NCBI RefSeq assembly: GCF_000730385.1 | Contig: NZ_CP008849.1 | Span: forward strand, 4,030,001-4,094,000 | Origin: Alteromonas australica | GTDB lineage: Bacteria > Pseudomonadota > Gammaproteobacteria > Enterobacterales > Alteromonadaceae | Direction: 5' to 3' | DNA length: 64,000 nt | Shown here: positions 8,411 to 17,707 of the stretch, one piece after another | How positions within the stretch are numbered: the stretch's first letter is position 1 | Layout: the number at the start of each line of letters is the position of its first letter | Position numbers and translations under genes: made by a program | Notes under the pieces: generated by a model | Told to the model about the DNA's origin: nothing | Seen by the model: only the letters and a program-made list of their open reading frames with translations | Database searches by the model: none

Positions 8411-9376
8411 ATGGAGCGAACCTTGATTTACGTTGCTATTTTTCTTGCTTGCTTAGCCTGCATGCTGTTTTTCGCTTGGCGTTTTACCCGCCACATAGAC
8501 AGCAAAATAGAACGCCAATTCCAGCCTTCAGGATCATTTACCGAGGTAGAAGGCGGCAGCATTCACTGGTACAAGCAAGGTTCGGGGCCTAATCTTATTC
8601 TCATTCATGGCCTTGCCGGTAGCGGCCTTAACTTTTCCACTCTCACCGCTTTACTCGCGAATGACTATACGGTTTACGTCATTGATAGGCCCGGCAGCGG
8701 ATTTTCCACGCGCCAACCTTCTATTTCTGCCAATTTCGATGTGCAAGCGACAATGATTTTACAATGGATGGACAAATTAAACATTGAAAACGCCAACCTC
8801 GTTGGCCATTCAATGGGTGGCGCCATTGCATTAAGATTAGCCCTTGATGCCCCCTCACGAATTAACGCAGTAAGCTTATTGTGCCCTCTCACTACACCAG
8901 CAATGGACCCCCCTGGGCCGTTAATTTCGTTGTATATTCCCCATGATGGCCTGCGTAGCTTACTTGCCAATACTTTCGCGACACCACTTAGGGTAACCGT
9001 TGGCAAGCGTCATGTGAACCAAGTGTTTTACCCCGAATTGGTGCCAAACAAGTTTGCCATACAAGGGGGTGGTGCTTATGCACTGCATTCAACACAGTTT
9101 TTCAATGCCAGTTGTGACATAGTGGCATCGACGAGAAGTTTGTATAAACAGTACAAACGCTACAATGAAATAACCTGCCCTGTGGGCGTTTTATTTGGCG
9201 AGAAAGATAAGATTTTAAAGCCGTCTACGCACACACCTGCGGTCACTGAGTTAATTGAGAACAGTATCAGCGAGGTCGTGGCCAATGCAGGACATATGAT
9301 TCCTGTTACCCAGCCGGATGCCTGCAAAGCGTTTATCGATAAAGTGAATCAAATGGCACAACCTAAGCCCATTTGA
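8411..9376 (+). CDS. Membrane-anchored alpha/beta hydrolase
   Basis: 321 aa from ATG 8411; an in-frame TTG at 8405 is the alternative, and neither has a clear ribosome-binding site. One N-terminal membrane segment (LIYVAIFLACLACMLFFAW) is followed by an alpha/beta-hydrolase fold: oxyanion HG in LILIHGLAGSG, nucleophile elbow GHSMGG near residue 135, acid in FGEKD, and a final His in AGHMIP. The substrate is not predictable. It is convergent with the antitoxin-like gene 6 bp away. Confidence 0.85.
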   Translation: MERTLIYVAIFLACLACMLFFAWRFTRHIDSKIERQFQPSGSFTEVEGGSIHWYKQGSGPNLILIHGLAGSGLNFSTLTALLANDYTVYVIDRPGSGFSTRQPSISANFDVQATMILQWMDKLNIENANLVGHSMGGAIALRLALDAPSRINAVSLLCPLTTPAMDPPGPLISLYIPHDGLRSLLANTFATPLRVTVGKRHVNQVFYPELVPNKFAIQGGGAYALHSTQFFNASCDIVASTRSLYKQYKRYNEITCPVGVLFGEKDKILKPSTHTPAVTELIENSISEVVANAGHMIPVTQPDACKAFIDKVNQMAQPKPI

Positions 9377-9382
9377 TTTGAT

Positions 9383-9808
9383 TTAGTGCGCCATTTGTGG
9401 CCTAACTGCAGACGTCGCTAGCGTTTGCGTAGGTGGATAAGGCGAGGTCGTCATAGCGTCTTGACGCAGCTCCCTTAGGAAGTGAGAAAGTTGCTCTATA
9501 CCGTCTTCCATTAGACACAGATCCACAGGGGCCGCATTAATGGGCATTTGAAATTCATGAAACCACGCTCGCATGGTATCACTGTCCCCTTCTGACAACC
9601 CTATGAGTAAATGATACATACGGATGAAAGCAAGCTGGGTACGGTATTCAGGGGTGCCACTTTCAAACCCAAGCAACAATGTCTGCGCCAATGCATTTTC
9701 AGAAACGCCCAATAAATCAGAGGCTTGCTCTTGGGATAAACCTAGCTCTTGATAGGCCCAAGTGAAGGCTTTAGTCACCACGCTGGGTGGATATACTGAT
9801 TTCATCAT
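9383..9808 (-). CDS. Xre/MbcA/ParS (DUF2384)-type antitoxin homologue, apparently orphan
   Basis: 141 aa from ATG 9808, preceded by GAGGCGAAATT. The N-terminal helix-turn-helix (ELGLSQEQASDLLGVSENALAQ) and the C-terminal segment running from FIRMYHLLIGL through MRAWFHEFQMPINAAPVDLC to the final GIEQLSHFLRELR match the toxin-binding domain of Xre/MbcA/ParS antitoxins. These normally pair with RES-domain or similar NAD-degrading toxins encoded immediately downstream. Here the downstream gene is an alpha/beta hydrolase on the opposite strand, and no RES domain (Arg-Glu-Ser) is visible nearby. It may be a lone regulator that has lost its toxin. Confidence 0.75.
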   Translation of the reverse strand: MMKSVYPPSVVTKAFTWAYQELGLSQEQASDLLGVSENALAQTLLLGFESGTPEYRTQLAFIRMYHLLIGLSEGDSDTMRAWFHEFQMPINAAPVDLCLMEDGIEQLSHFLRELRQDAMTTSPYPPTQTLATSAVRPQMAH

Positions 9809-10052
9809 AATTTCGCCTCGCGTTAACACACAATAATTGGTTACATACTAAGCGGGGGTGCGAAATTCGTTCCAACTATTAAGAAAACCGCGATCTGCGC
9901 GTAATTTAGCATTTTAAAGTGGTGTAAAAGACAGTGTAAAAGGTCGGTAGAGCCAACACATTCTCTTAGGCTGGCACGTCAGTGTACTAAAGGCAGATGA
10001 CACCCCACTCAAACTCGCAGCTTAAGTGGGGTAGGTTACCGCCATAAGAAGA

Positions 10053-10616
10053 TCAGGCAGCCAGTACCTGCATTAAACCTGAAAACGTAGGCTTATTCTG
10101 TATGTTTAACGGCGCTTTAAGCTCGCGAGCAATATCGCTAACGCTAATGACGCCTCGTACTTCGTGATGATCTCTGTCTAACACCAAACAATGATGTTGT
10201 CCGTAATCTTTCAGGGTTTCAATAACGTCACCCACGGAAGATTTCGCCAGTTCATAAAAATCGAAAGACATCAGTGCCGTTTTCGGCTGCATAAAGTCTC
10301 TGACTTGTAGCTCTGCACGGGCAGTTTCTAGTTCGGCAATACGCTGAACAATATGCTGTTCGTCAACATCCTCAGCCGTCACAATACCAATAAAGGCATT
10401 GTCGCTGTTAACGACTAACATCATTCGCACATGAGATTGGCGCATAATTGTTTCCAACTTAACCGCTGGAGCGTTTGCGTCAATAACATGTGGCATATGC
10501 TGTTTAAAGTCAGTAAACACTGACATTGCTGATGATGTTAAAGAGATTTTGTTTTCGATAATGGGCCAAGCCAGCTTATCGGCGGCATCAGTTTTGTAAA
10601 GTGGTAAGGTGTGCAT
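10053..10616 (-). CDS. Tandem CBS-domain protein
   Basis: 187 aa from ATG 10616, chosen because AGGAGGAAGGTT sits right before it; an upstream in-frame start at 10685 has no such site. Two CBS motifs are visible, residues about 45-105 (MLVVNSDNAFIGIVTAEDV) and about 120-175 (HHCLVLDRDHHEVRGVISVSDIA). Such pairs bind adenine nucleotides and act as energy sensors, but there is no attached enzyme or channel domain here, so the partner is unknown. Confidence 0.85.
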   Translation of the reverse strand: MHTLPLYKTDAADKLAWPIIENKISLTSSAMSVFTDFKQHMPHVIDANAPAVKLETIMRQSHVRMMLVVNSDNAFIGIVTAEDVDEQHIVQRIAELETARAELQVRDFMQPKTALMSFDFYELAKSSVGDVIETLKDYGQHHCLVLDRDHHEVRGVISVSDIARELKAPLNIQNKPTFSGLMQVLAA

Positions 10617-10662
10617 AACCTTCCTCCTATTAAAGCGTTGAAATGAGTTTAAATACAATTCA

Positions 10663-11019
10663 TCAACGAAATAGTGGAGGGGCACGAATTAAGGTAGCGC
10701 CGAAAAAGGCGCGAGACGCAGGCAGCGTGGGGAAATGCCACTCACTGAAAGTGACAACCGCAACACCGGCGTCGAAGTGCGAAGCGCACGTGTCGTCTAT
10801 ATCGGAATTATCGAGACTATCTTGGCTTAAACTACTGAAATTTGAGCTGCCGGCGATACGGCCAGTGTCCACCAACGCCTGTTCTTGCTTGGTATTTTTT
10901 GCACCCGCTTCCCCCCCACCTTGTTCAGGGGTAGCAAACACAAAAGAAAACAATAAGAGGAGTAGGTTGATACTCAAAATCTTTCCTAAGCAGCCGTTAG
11001 CACGAATAACGATATACAC
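10663..11019 (-). CDS. Small hypothetical exported protein
   Basis: A 118-aa frame beginning with a GTG. It has a plausible signal peptide (KILSINLLLLLFSFVFA), then a Gly/Glu-rich linker and a hydrophobic, proline-ending C-terminus. No ribosome-binding site stands out and I recognise no family. A longer open frame on the opposite strand overlaps it but looks less protein-like. It lies between the CBS gene and ndh on the same strand. Moderately supported at best. Confidence 0.4.
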   Translation of the reverse strand: MYIVIRANGCLGKILSINLLLLLFSFVFATPEQGGGEAGAKNTKQEQALVDTGRIAGSSNFSSLSQDSLDNSDIDDTCASHFDAGVAVVTFSEWHFPTLPASRAFFGATLIRAPPLFR

Positions 11020-11094
11020 ATCTACTATTACTATATGCCCTTATACTGCGTTCAAAAGACCATCAATCTTATCTTTTAACCACTTTGTCTCACC

Positions 11095-11128
11095 GTAGAA
11101 AAAATAGAGCCTGAAAAACTTCAGGCTC
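11095..11128 (-). terminator. Intrinsic terminator downstream of ndh
   Basis: A perfect 9-bp stem GAGCCTGAA/TTCAGGCTC with a 4-nt loop (11107-11128) is followed on the minus strand by TATTTTTT. It lies 16 bp beyond the ndh stop codon. Confidence 0.8.
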
Positions 11129-11143
11129 ATTGTTACTTTGGCA

Positions 11144-12436
11144 TTAGTGAAGTTTCAGTTTAGGGCTAATCGCATTACTTAGTTTTTTGATTGCCAGTTT
11201 CAAAGCGCCCTTTAGTTTTCCATGTACAGCAAATTGGTGCATATTATACAAAGAGACATAGACAAGCTTAGCTAACCGCCCCTCAATAAACATACTACTA
11301 TTAGAGAGCGATCCCATTAAACTTCCCACGGTACTGTATTTGCTTAAGTGAACCAGAGACCCATAATCTTTGTAGCTGTAAGCTCGCATTGGCTTGCCGG
11401 TAACTTGCGCTTGAATATTGTAAGCCACAGTATCCGCCATTTGATGAGCCGATTGCGCTCTTGGCGGCACCCATTTCCCGTTTTCCTGTTGAAAACCACA
11501 GCAATCGCCCAATACCCAAATATCTTGGTTCGATTGGCTACGCAAATACTGATCTGCAAGAACCTGGTTGGCTCTGTTGGTTTCAAATAACCCCATATTA
11601 GCAATGAAGTCTGGGGCTTTCACACCGGCAGCCCAAACCATTAAATCGGCATCTATACGGCTGCCGTCCTTAGTGATTAAGCCTCGTTCATCGGCCTCAG
11701 CCACCATCGTTTGCTCTTTAATGTCAACGCCAAGCTTGTACAGGGCTTTTCTTGCCGAGTTAGCAATGCGTTCAGGTAAGGCAGGTAAAATGCGTTCACC
11801 AGCTTCTACGATGGTGATCCTCAGCCTCGCTGCCGACATGTCAGGCATGCCGTAGGCCTTTGATAAGTTGGCAACGTGGTGCAGTTGTGCAGCCAACTCT
11901 GTTCCCGTCGCTCCCGCACCAACAATAGCCACGTCAATTCGACCATCACTATCATCTTGCTGATTAATTCGAATAAGCTGATTTAACAAGGCGCGATGAA
12001 AACGCTCGGCTTGTTGGAGTGAATCAAGAAAGTAGCAATGTTCACTTACCCCTGGGGTCCCAAAGTCATTACTCACGCTGCCAATGGCTAACACCAGTTG
12101 ATCGTAATGAATTTGACGGGAAGGCAGTACTTGCGTGCCTTCTTCATCAATCAGCGGTAACAAGGTTATGGTTTTTTGTTGCGCATCTATGGCGCACATT
12201 TCTCCCAATTGAAACCGGTAGTGATGGGCAGCAGCGTGTATAGCGTAGTCAACACCATCAGAATGCTTGTCAATAATGCCCGCTGCCACTTCGTGAAGTA
12301 AGGGCTTCCAGATGTGGGTTCGACTTCTGTCGACCAGGGTAATTTCAGCGTGTTTTTTTCTCCCTAAGGAGCGGCTTAATCGGCTAGCTAATTCAAGACC
12401 ACCAGCTCCGCCACCAACAATTACTATTTTTTGCAT
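11144..12436 (-). CDS. ndh: Type II NADH dehydrogenase (NDH-2) family flavoprotein
   Basis: 430 aa, the size of NDH-2 enzymes. The FAD-binding motif VIVGGGAGGLELA is at the N-terminus, and a second Rossmann motif VAIVGAGATGTELAA for NAD(P)H is near residue 170. The FAD-closing motif VWAAGVKAP and WVLGDCCG follow, and the C-terminal amphipathic helices around 375-425 are those that attach these enzymes to the membrane. It transfers electrons from NADH to quinone without pumping protons. It is the only gene in its transcript, ending at a strong terminator. Confidence 0.88.
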   Translation of the reverse strand: MQKIVIVGGGAGGLELASRLSRSLGRKKHAEITLVDRSRTHIWKPLLHEVAAGIIDKHSDGVDYAIHAAAHHYRFQLGEMCAIDAQQKTITLLPLIDEEGTQVLPSRQIHYDQLVLAIGSVSNDFGTPGVSEHCYFLDSLQQAERFHRALLNQLIRINQQDDSDGRIDVAIVGAGATGTELAAQLHHVANLSKAYGMPDMSAARLRITIVEAGERILPALPERIANSARKALYKLGVDIKEQTMVAEADERGLITKDGSRIDADLMVWAAGVKAPDFIANMGLFETNRANQVLADQYLRSQSNQDIWVLGDCCGFQQENGKWVPPRAQSAHQMADTVAYNIQAQVTGKPMRAYSYKDYGSLVHLSKYSTVGSLMGSLSNSSMFIEGRLAKLVYVSLYNMHQFAVHGKLKGALKLAIKKLSNAISPKLKLH

Positions 12437-12602
12437 GGGTAAACCACCTATTTACAATCATTCCACCTATTGCCGCTTGATTATCAAAACGGCAATACAT
12501 GGCATGACTGGCCCTACCTAGGTGATGGGCAGGGTACGTTCAACCGAAAATACTGACAACAGTATAGCGCCGGCGCCAACTAAAAATGCGACAAAAAAAA
12601 TA

Positions 12603-14693
12603 TTAGAAAGTATAATTTGCGCTAAACATGTAATGACGGGGTCGCCCAGGGAAATAACGGTCGCCAGTAAAGGTCGTATAATCTGCCCTTTCCGCATAAG
12701 CGGTATCGAGAATATTGTTTATGGTTACCGCGAGGGTTACGCCATTATTTAACTGATGCTCCCCACGCACATGCAGTAAATCATGTCCCTCATAACTGTG
12801 TGCATTCTCTGGATCGGTAAAATAACGCCCTACATGCTGCCACTCCAATTGAAGCGCGGTATCGGGGTTTATTTGGTAATGGGTTCTTGCATTGAATTGA
12901 AGTTCCGGCGCGGTATCCATATCGTTACCTTGAATGTCCACCTCTCCAACTTGCTGTGAATGTTCGTAAGTGTGTCTTGCATAAGTCCCTGCCACGTCTA
13001 TGGCCCACTGCGGTAGCAGTTGGTAGCTCAGCGTAACCTCAACGCCCTTATGTAGCGTTTTGCCGTTATTGACATTAAAAAAGTCACTGTCTCGATAGAT
13101 GACGTTTTCTTTTCGCAATCGATACACCGCGATATCAAGGCTGCCACTGTTAAACCCCGTGCGTAAACCTACTTGCGCACTTACCGCTGAAACCGAATCT
13201 AAATCAGCCACTTCTTGATCTCGTTGCAAGCGATATAACTCAGTGGCTTGTGGCGCTCGATACCCCTTGGCTACATCTAAATACCATTGAAGATTGTCTT
13301 GAGGCGAGTAACTCAGGGTAAATTTGGGGCTAAACTCTGTGAAGTTATTTTCACCACTCTCTGGGCGAGAATACCGGCAGCCGCCAAAACCACATTCAGT
13401 GCCATTGTCTCTGGTTCGTCCATCTATCATATTGTTGGTGTAGTCGTAGGCAAGCCGCTCGTATCGCCCACCTAGGGACACATTCCATTTTGCTGTTTGC
13501 CACTCTAGCGCAGCGAAAGGGGCCAACATAAACGCTGTCACGTCGTAATCGTAGTGTTTTCCTACCGGCACCGTTTCGACTAGAAAGTCTGAGCCTTCTG
13601 TTTGGGTGTCTTGCGATTGTACTAAGCCACCTCGGGTATATTCGGTATCCACACCTGAATTCAGGTATAAGTTAGGAGTAAGCTGATAGCGCAGCTGAGA
13701 TAACAATCCTGCGCCTTTTTGGTCATTTTCTTCTAGCGGCGTTCCTGGTAAAAAATGCATGCGAAAATCCATATCCTGATGACGTACATAAGGAGTAATA
13801 GACAACGCCAGTTGCTGGTTGACTTGCACATCTAACTTAACCCACCCCCGAAAACTTTGGGCTTTTCTGAAGGCTTCTGGATTCGGGTTGGTTTTGATTA
13901 AAAGCGGATCTTCATAGCTTTCAAAACCGGTAATATAGCCCGCGGTGTCCTGGTCTAAATGGGTGTATGTAAGCCCCGACGTCAACGTTCCCTTCTCAAG
14001 GGCGGTTCTGTATCGTACATTCACCTTTTCCTGTTTCACGCCTTCGCCATTTCTATACCCGCTGTCATCTGTAATACTGGCATTCACTCCTATGCCACTA
14101 TCACCGAAATCCTTGCCATTGCGCACTTTTATTCTAGCGTATCCATATGAACCATAGTCGGCGCCTAGCCAGCCACCTCCTTGCGTGGTATCCGGCGTGA
14201 TTACATTTATGACACCATGAATAGCATTTGAGCCGTACAATAGAGAGCTTGGTCCCTTAACCACGTCTATGCGCTGCGCCATTTCGCTATGCGCTTCAAA
14301 CAGCTCGTTAATATTACAAAACCCCGCTGCGCGTAATGGAATACCATCCTCTGCTGCAAGTATCCCCCCACAGGCACCCGCCCCCGTTAAAACTGGCGAT
14401 CGCAAAGCGGGTAAATATTCTTGACCATTCCCTCGCTGCACGCCCGCACCCGCCACATAATTTAGCGCTTGTTGTATATGTTGTGGCGAGAGTTGTTCTA
14501 TTTGCTGCTGGGAAATCGAAGTGATCGGATAGGCGGCATTTTGATTATCACTTACTATGCGTGACCCCGTGGTAACAATACGTTCAATGTTTTCTACCTC
14601 TTGTGCAGAAACACTCACCGCCATACCTGTAAAGGCAAGTACGCCTACTGCTAATAACGTGTGGCGTAGATGACCGCAAACTCTTGTTACCAT
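12603..14693 (-). CDS. TonB-dependent outer-membrane receptor
   Basis: 696 aa from the ATG at 14693, which begins directly before a signal peptide (LLAVGVLAFTGMAVSVSAQ); an ATG at 14744 would add an unlikely leader. A TonB-box-like segment (IERIVTTGSR), a plug domain (about 60-180, with RIDVVKGPSSLLYGSNAIHGVINVITP) and a 22-strand-type barrel ending in MFSANYTF are visible. The plug's paired cysteines (ACGG...FCNINE) are a distinguishing trait. The substrate is unknown: the sequence looks siderophore/colicin-receptor-like, but no siderophore genes and no obvious Fur box were seen. Confidence 0.88.
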   Translation of the reverse strand: MVTRVCGHLRHTLLAVGVLAFTGMAVSVSAQEVENIERIVTTGSRIVSDNQNAAYPITSISQQQIEQLSPQHIQQALNYVAGAGVQRGNGQEYLPALRSPVLTGAGACGGILAAEDGIPLRAAGFCNINELFEAHSEMAQRIDVVKGPSSLLYGSNAIHGVINVITPDTTQGGGWLGADYGSYGYARIKVRNGKDFGDSGIGVNASITDDSGYRNGEGVKQEKVNVRYRTALEKGTLTSGLTYTHLDQDTAGYITGFESYEDPLLIKTNPNPEAFRKAQSFRGWVKLDVQVNQQLALSITPYVRHQDMDFRMHFLPGTPLEENDQKGAGLLSQLRYQLTPNLYLNSGVDTEYTRGGLVQSQDTQTEGSDFLVETVPVGKHYDYDVTAFMLAPFAALEWQTAKWNVSLGGRYERLAYDYTNNMIDGRTRDNGTECGFGGCRYSRPESGENNFTEFSPKFTLSYSPQDNLQWYLDVAKGYRAPQATELYRLQRDQEVADLDSVSAVSAQVGLRTGFNSGSLDIAVYRLRKENVIYRDSDFFNVNNGKTLHKGVEVTLSYQLLPQWAIDVAGTYARHTYEHSQQVGEVDIQGNDMDTAPELQFNARTHYQINPDTALQLEWQHVGRYFTDPENAHSYEGHDLLHVRGEHQLNNGVTLAVTINNILDTAYAERADYTTFTGDRYFPGRPRHYMFSANYTF

Positions 14694-14840
14694 GGTAAAT
14701 ATGTACCTGTTATCAAATAAGTTACAATACGCGATTTTAAGCACTTATGCTGTAAGAAGAAAGGCTTGTAATTAATCAAACCTAAGGTACTTTTAGCATA
14801 ATTTGCGTTACAACCACCTATCACCTTGTTGGAGGAATGA

Positions 14841-15284
14841 TTGGACACTCTGATTCCCAGCCTTTCACAGCTCATAGAGTTTGCCGTTGCCCCTGTATTT
14901 TTACTTACCGGTATTGCGGGCTTTCTTAATGTCATGTCATCCCGTTTGGGTAGAATCTCAGACCGCGTTAGAGTAGCAGAACGGCAAATCCATACGCTGT
15001 CAGACCCTCATATTGTGGAACGCTCAAAGCAAGAAATAAAAGTACTCTGGCGTAGAGTGAAAGTGATTAATTGGGCCATAGGTTTGTGTGTGGCATCGGG
15101 CCTTATGGTATGTACGGTTATTATGGCGCTGTTTGCTGGCTCGCTTTGGCTGGTAGATTTGAAAACCCCCATTATCGTTCTGTTTATTTTAGCTATGATG
15201 TTTCTGATAAGCGCATTGCTGGTCTTTTTACTGGAAGTCAAACTGGCTACCAACACCATAAACTTAGTAAGAACCATACGCTAA
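14841..15284 (+). CDS. DUF2721-family membrane protein
   Basis: 147 aa starting at TTG 14841, chosen because GGAGG (14831-14835) is spaced five bases before it and MDTLIPSLSQLIEFAVAPVF then matches the family start. An ATG at 14837 is out of frame. There are three hydrophobic segments, one at the N-terminus (APVFLLTGIAGFLNVM) and two near the C-terminus. The short RISDRVRVAERQ segment after the first is typical of DUF2721. The function is unknown. It ends at a strong terminator. Confidence 0.85.
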   Translation: MDTLIPSLSQLIEFAVAPVFLLTGIAGFLNVMSSRLGRISDRVRVAERQIHTLSDPHIVERSKQEIKVLWRRVKVINWAIGLCVASGLMVCTVIMALFAGSLWLVDLKTPIIVLFILAMMFLISALLVFLLEVKLATNTINLVRTIR

Positions 15285-15310
15285 CAAGTGCGTTCGCAGA
15301 CGAAAAACAA

Positions 15311-15338
15311 AAACAGGCGCTTTTGCGCCTGTTTTTTT
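15311..15338 (+). terminator. Intrinsic terminator after the DUF2721 gene
   Basis: A perfect 10-bp stem AAACAGGCGC/GCGCCTGTTT with a TTTT loop runs into a T-run ending at 15338. The A-run on the left makes it potentially bidirectional for the converging MTAN-like gene. Confidence 0.9.
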
Positions 15339-15375
15339 GTGCCTTACATACATAGCACCCATCAATGTCGTCAGG

Positions 15376-16371
15376 CTATTGAGCCAAATTATCTAACACA
15401 GAGAAAAGGACATTTGCCCCAATTCTAGACACTTCTTTGTCATACGTATTTTCACTATTCACACCTTCCTGGCCCCCTGCTAAATCACTGATAGCACGGA
15501 TGATAACCCAATCAACATCATTAACCGTACATACTTGTCCTATGGCCGCCGACTCCATTTCGGTAACTTCAGCGTTAAACACTTCTCGGGTCCATTTTCT
15601 GTATTCACGGTTGTCCATAAATACCGAGCCCGTTATGCCATTTCCGCCCACGTGTAGTTTAGCGTCGCGCTCATCAAGTACACGCTGCACAGGCATAGTT
15701 GCCATCGCAGACTTCGCCGCCGAAAGAAGCCGTGGTGTAGCAGAAAAATACGCCGTATCCTTTGGCTTACTCATTCCATCTTTAATGATGAGCACTTCAT
15801 CTGGGTGAATAAAATGAAACGGCTTATAATGGGGTAGATGAGGGTCTTCGGCGCGTCTTTCCGGTTGTTCTTCTAAAAACTTAGCATAGTACTCAGGCAA
15901 TATATAAGCCCCCGGATTTTCAGGGTCTTCATTGGTGTAAACACTTTCGTCGTGATAGTACCAACGCGCTGGAACAATCACATCACCGGGCTGCCAAGCG
16001 GGGTTAACGGCACCCGCTATTCCCATATACACCACTTGCTCCACAGGAAAGTAATCAAGCGCCATCTGCATCGTCATTGCAGCATTTGCTATGCTCATGC
16101 CCGTTGCAAACACTAAAATAGGTTCATCATGGTAAGTCCCCATCCGATATGTCACACCCTTGATGGTTTTAGTGGTATCAATTTGAGCATGGGGATCTTG
16201 CTCTATGCGCTGCAAAATGCCTTCCATTTCGGGGGCGTAAGCCACCACTACCGCAGTAAACGCGTCGCTATTATGAACCTTAGGGCCAAATTGCCCAGAC
16301 GAAGATGCACAACCGGAAATCCACACTAGTACGGGGATGAAAACAAAGACTAACTTTATATTTTTTATCAT
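15376..16371 (-). CDS. Lipoprotein of the nucleoside phosphorylase / MTA-SAH nucleosidase superfamily
   Basis: 331 aa. The N-terminal signal ends in a lipobox (VWISGC), so it is a lipoprotein, which is unusual for this normally cytosolic fold. The core shows the family motifs: GMSIANAAMTMQ, VVYMGIAGAVNPAWQPGDVIVP, EVTEMESAAIGQVC and AISDLAGG with the Asp that protonates the purine in MTA/SAH nucleosidase. It probably cleaves a nucleoside outside the cytoplasm, perhaps for purine scavenging; the exact nucleoside is unknown. Confidence 0.8.
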   Translation of the reverse strand: MIKNIKLVFVFIPVLVWISGCASSSGQFGPKVHNSDAFTAVVVAYAPEMEGILQRIEQDPHAQIDTTKTIKGVTYRMGTYHDEPILVFATGMSIANAAMTMQMALDYFPVEQVVYMGIAGAVNPAWQPGDVIVPARWYYHDESVYTNEDPENPGAYILPEYYAKFLEEQPERRAEDPHLPHYKPFHFIHPDEVLIIKDGMSKPKDTAYFSATPRLLSAAKSAMATMPVQRVLDERDAKLHVGGNGITGSVFMDNREYRKWTREVFNAEVTEMESAAIGQVCTVNDVDWVIIRAISDLAGGQEGVNSENTYDKEVSRIGANVLFSVLDNLAQ

Positions 16372-16725
16372 AATAATACGCTCTCAAATACAACCTTGCA
16401 GTAAAAGTAAACATTATGTAAAGGCACGAACATTCTCATTCTTTTCTATTCTAATGCCTGACGTACTCACCAACCGAGCTGGTTGTGTCTGTACAAATAA
16501 GTGACACCACTACTTTACATTGCCATACGTAATCACAGAAGCAAAAAAGCCCTGTGCGTTCCTTGTTATTCTGCACCTATTCGCTTGGTTTAATAAAAAC
16601 GCGTTTAAGCGCAACTTAATGGGGTGAGCACCACTACTCTTGCTGAATTTTTTGTTTAGAATTGGTTGCCATTGTTCTTATACTTTAGTCAAAGGCCAGT
16701 GCCTTTTTTGCGATAGGATTTGCAA
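16372..16725. other. Intergenic region between the MTAN-like lipoprotein and a LysR gene
   Basis: About 350 bp separating divergent genes. It must hold both promoters and probably the LysR operator, but I see no convincing RNA gene, riboswitch or reading frame. A short GGTGAGCACC inverted repeat near 16624 is the only small symmetric feature. Confidence 0.5.
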
Positions 16726-17610
16726 ATGAATATGAAACTACTTCGCTCCTTACAGGTCTTTATAGCCGTTGCTGAGAGCGGCAGTATGAGCGTAGCAGCA
16801 AGGTCGTTACACATGACAGTGTCTGCAATTAGCCAACAGCTAAGAAAGTTAGAGCAGGACATAGGGCTAAGCCTATTTAATCGGAATACCCGCAGCCTAA
16901 GCTTAACAGAAGCAGGCCGGATTTATTACGATACCAGTAAGCAAATGCTAAAAACGGCAGAAATTGCACAAGAGCAAATTGAAACCCTGCAAGATGCACC
17001 TTCAGGAAAAATTAATATTATTGCGCCAGAAGGCTTCGGGGGCGGGTTGTTAAGTCAGCCTATCCATAAGCTTTGCGAAGAATTTCCAAAAATCACCGTA
17101 TCACTTACTGTCACCGACGAGCCAAAAGATATTATTGCTTCGGGAGCCGATTTGGTACTTTGTTTTGCGCCATTGTCAGACACCAATTTCAGTAGTTTAG
17201 AGTTAGCAACGTGGAACCGCATTCTTTGTGTATCATCAGAACACCCTTTAGCTTCGGCTAACATTGGCTCTACAGACGCCTTGCAAGAATTCACCTACAT
17301 CGCACACCGTCATATTGAAGATTACACAATGACACACCCAACCCATGGGAATATGGCTTTAACTTCACCGCGTATTGAAGTTAATTCAATGCAAACACTG
17401 ATTCAGTTAACTAAGGATGGTATGGGCTATGCGGTTTTACCCGAGCCTGAAGTGAGACATTTACTGAATGATGGGTCGATGAAACAGCTTTTCAACGACT
17501 GGCAATTACCTAACTATACGGTATATGCAGTCACACCTAAACGAGAATTGGTACCTGCCAAGATTAGTGCGGCCATAAACTGTTTACAGGAATGGTTTGA
17601 AGCAATTTAG
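16726..17610 (+). CDS. LysR-family transcriptional regulator
   Basis: 294 aa from ATG 16726 (AGGA at 16715 upstream); a second ATG at 16732 is equally possible. The N-terminal helix-turn-helix MSVAARSLHMTVSAISQQLRKLE and the family sequence FNRNTRSLSLTEAG are clear, followed by the effector-binding domain. It diverges from the MTAN-like lipoprotein gene, its most likely target. It shares a bidirectional terminator with fadL. Confidence 0.9.
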   Translation: MNMKLLRSLQVFIAVAESGSMSVAARSLHMTVSAISQQLRKLEQDIGLSLFNRNTRSLSLTEAGRIYYDTSKQMLKTAEIAQEQIETLQDAPSGKINIIAPEGFGGGLLSQPIHKLCEEFPKITVSLTVTDEPKDIIASGADLVLCFAPLSDTNFSSLELATWNRILCVSSEHPLASANIGSTDALQEFTYIAHRHIEDYTMTHPTHGNMALTSPRIEVNSMQTLIQLTKDGMGYAVLPEPEVRHLLNDGSMKQLFNDWQLPNYTVYAVTPKRELVPAKISAAINCLQEWFEAI

Positions 17611-17663
17611 CCTCTTTGAGGGTGCTTATTTCATTGATTAAACACCGCGCTATATCTAAAAGA

Positions 17664-17697
17664 CACAAATAAGCAGCCGTTACGCTGCTTATTTGTG
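17664..17697. terminator. Bidirectional terminator between the LysR gene and fadL
   Basis: A perfect 14-bp stem CACAAATAAGCAGC/GCTGCTTATTTGTG with a 6-nt loop lies between the two converging stops. The AT-rich stem base supplies short T-runs in both directions. Confidence 0.8.
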
Positions 17698-17707
17698 GCT
17701 AAATGTA

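Noticed and set aside
10003-10031. CCCCACT/AGTGGGG hairpin near the CBS gene stop as a terminator
   Set aside because: The stem is short, the loop long and no T-run follows on the minus strand.
10643-11098. 151-aa forward frame opposite the small exported protein
   Set aside because: No domain, no credible start signal, and it overlaps the CBS leader and hypothetical gene; likely a shadow frame.
12522-12752. 76-aa forward frame opposite the end of the TonB receptor gene
   Set aside because: It is antisense to the conserved receptor C-terminus and has no domain or ribosome-binding site.
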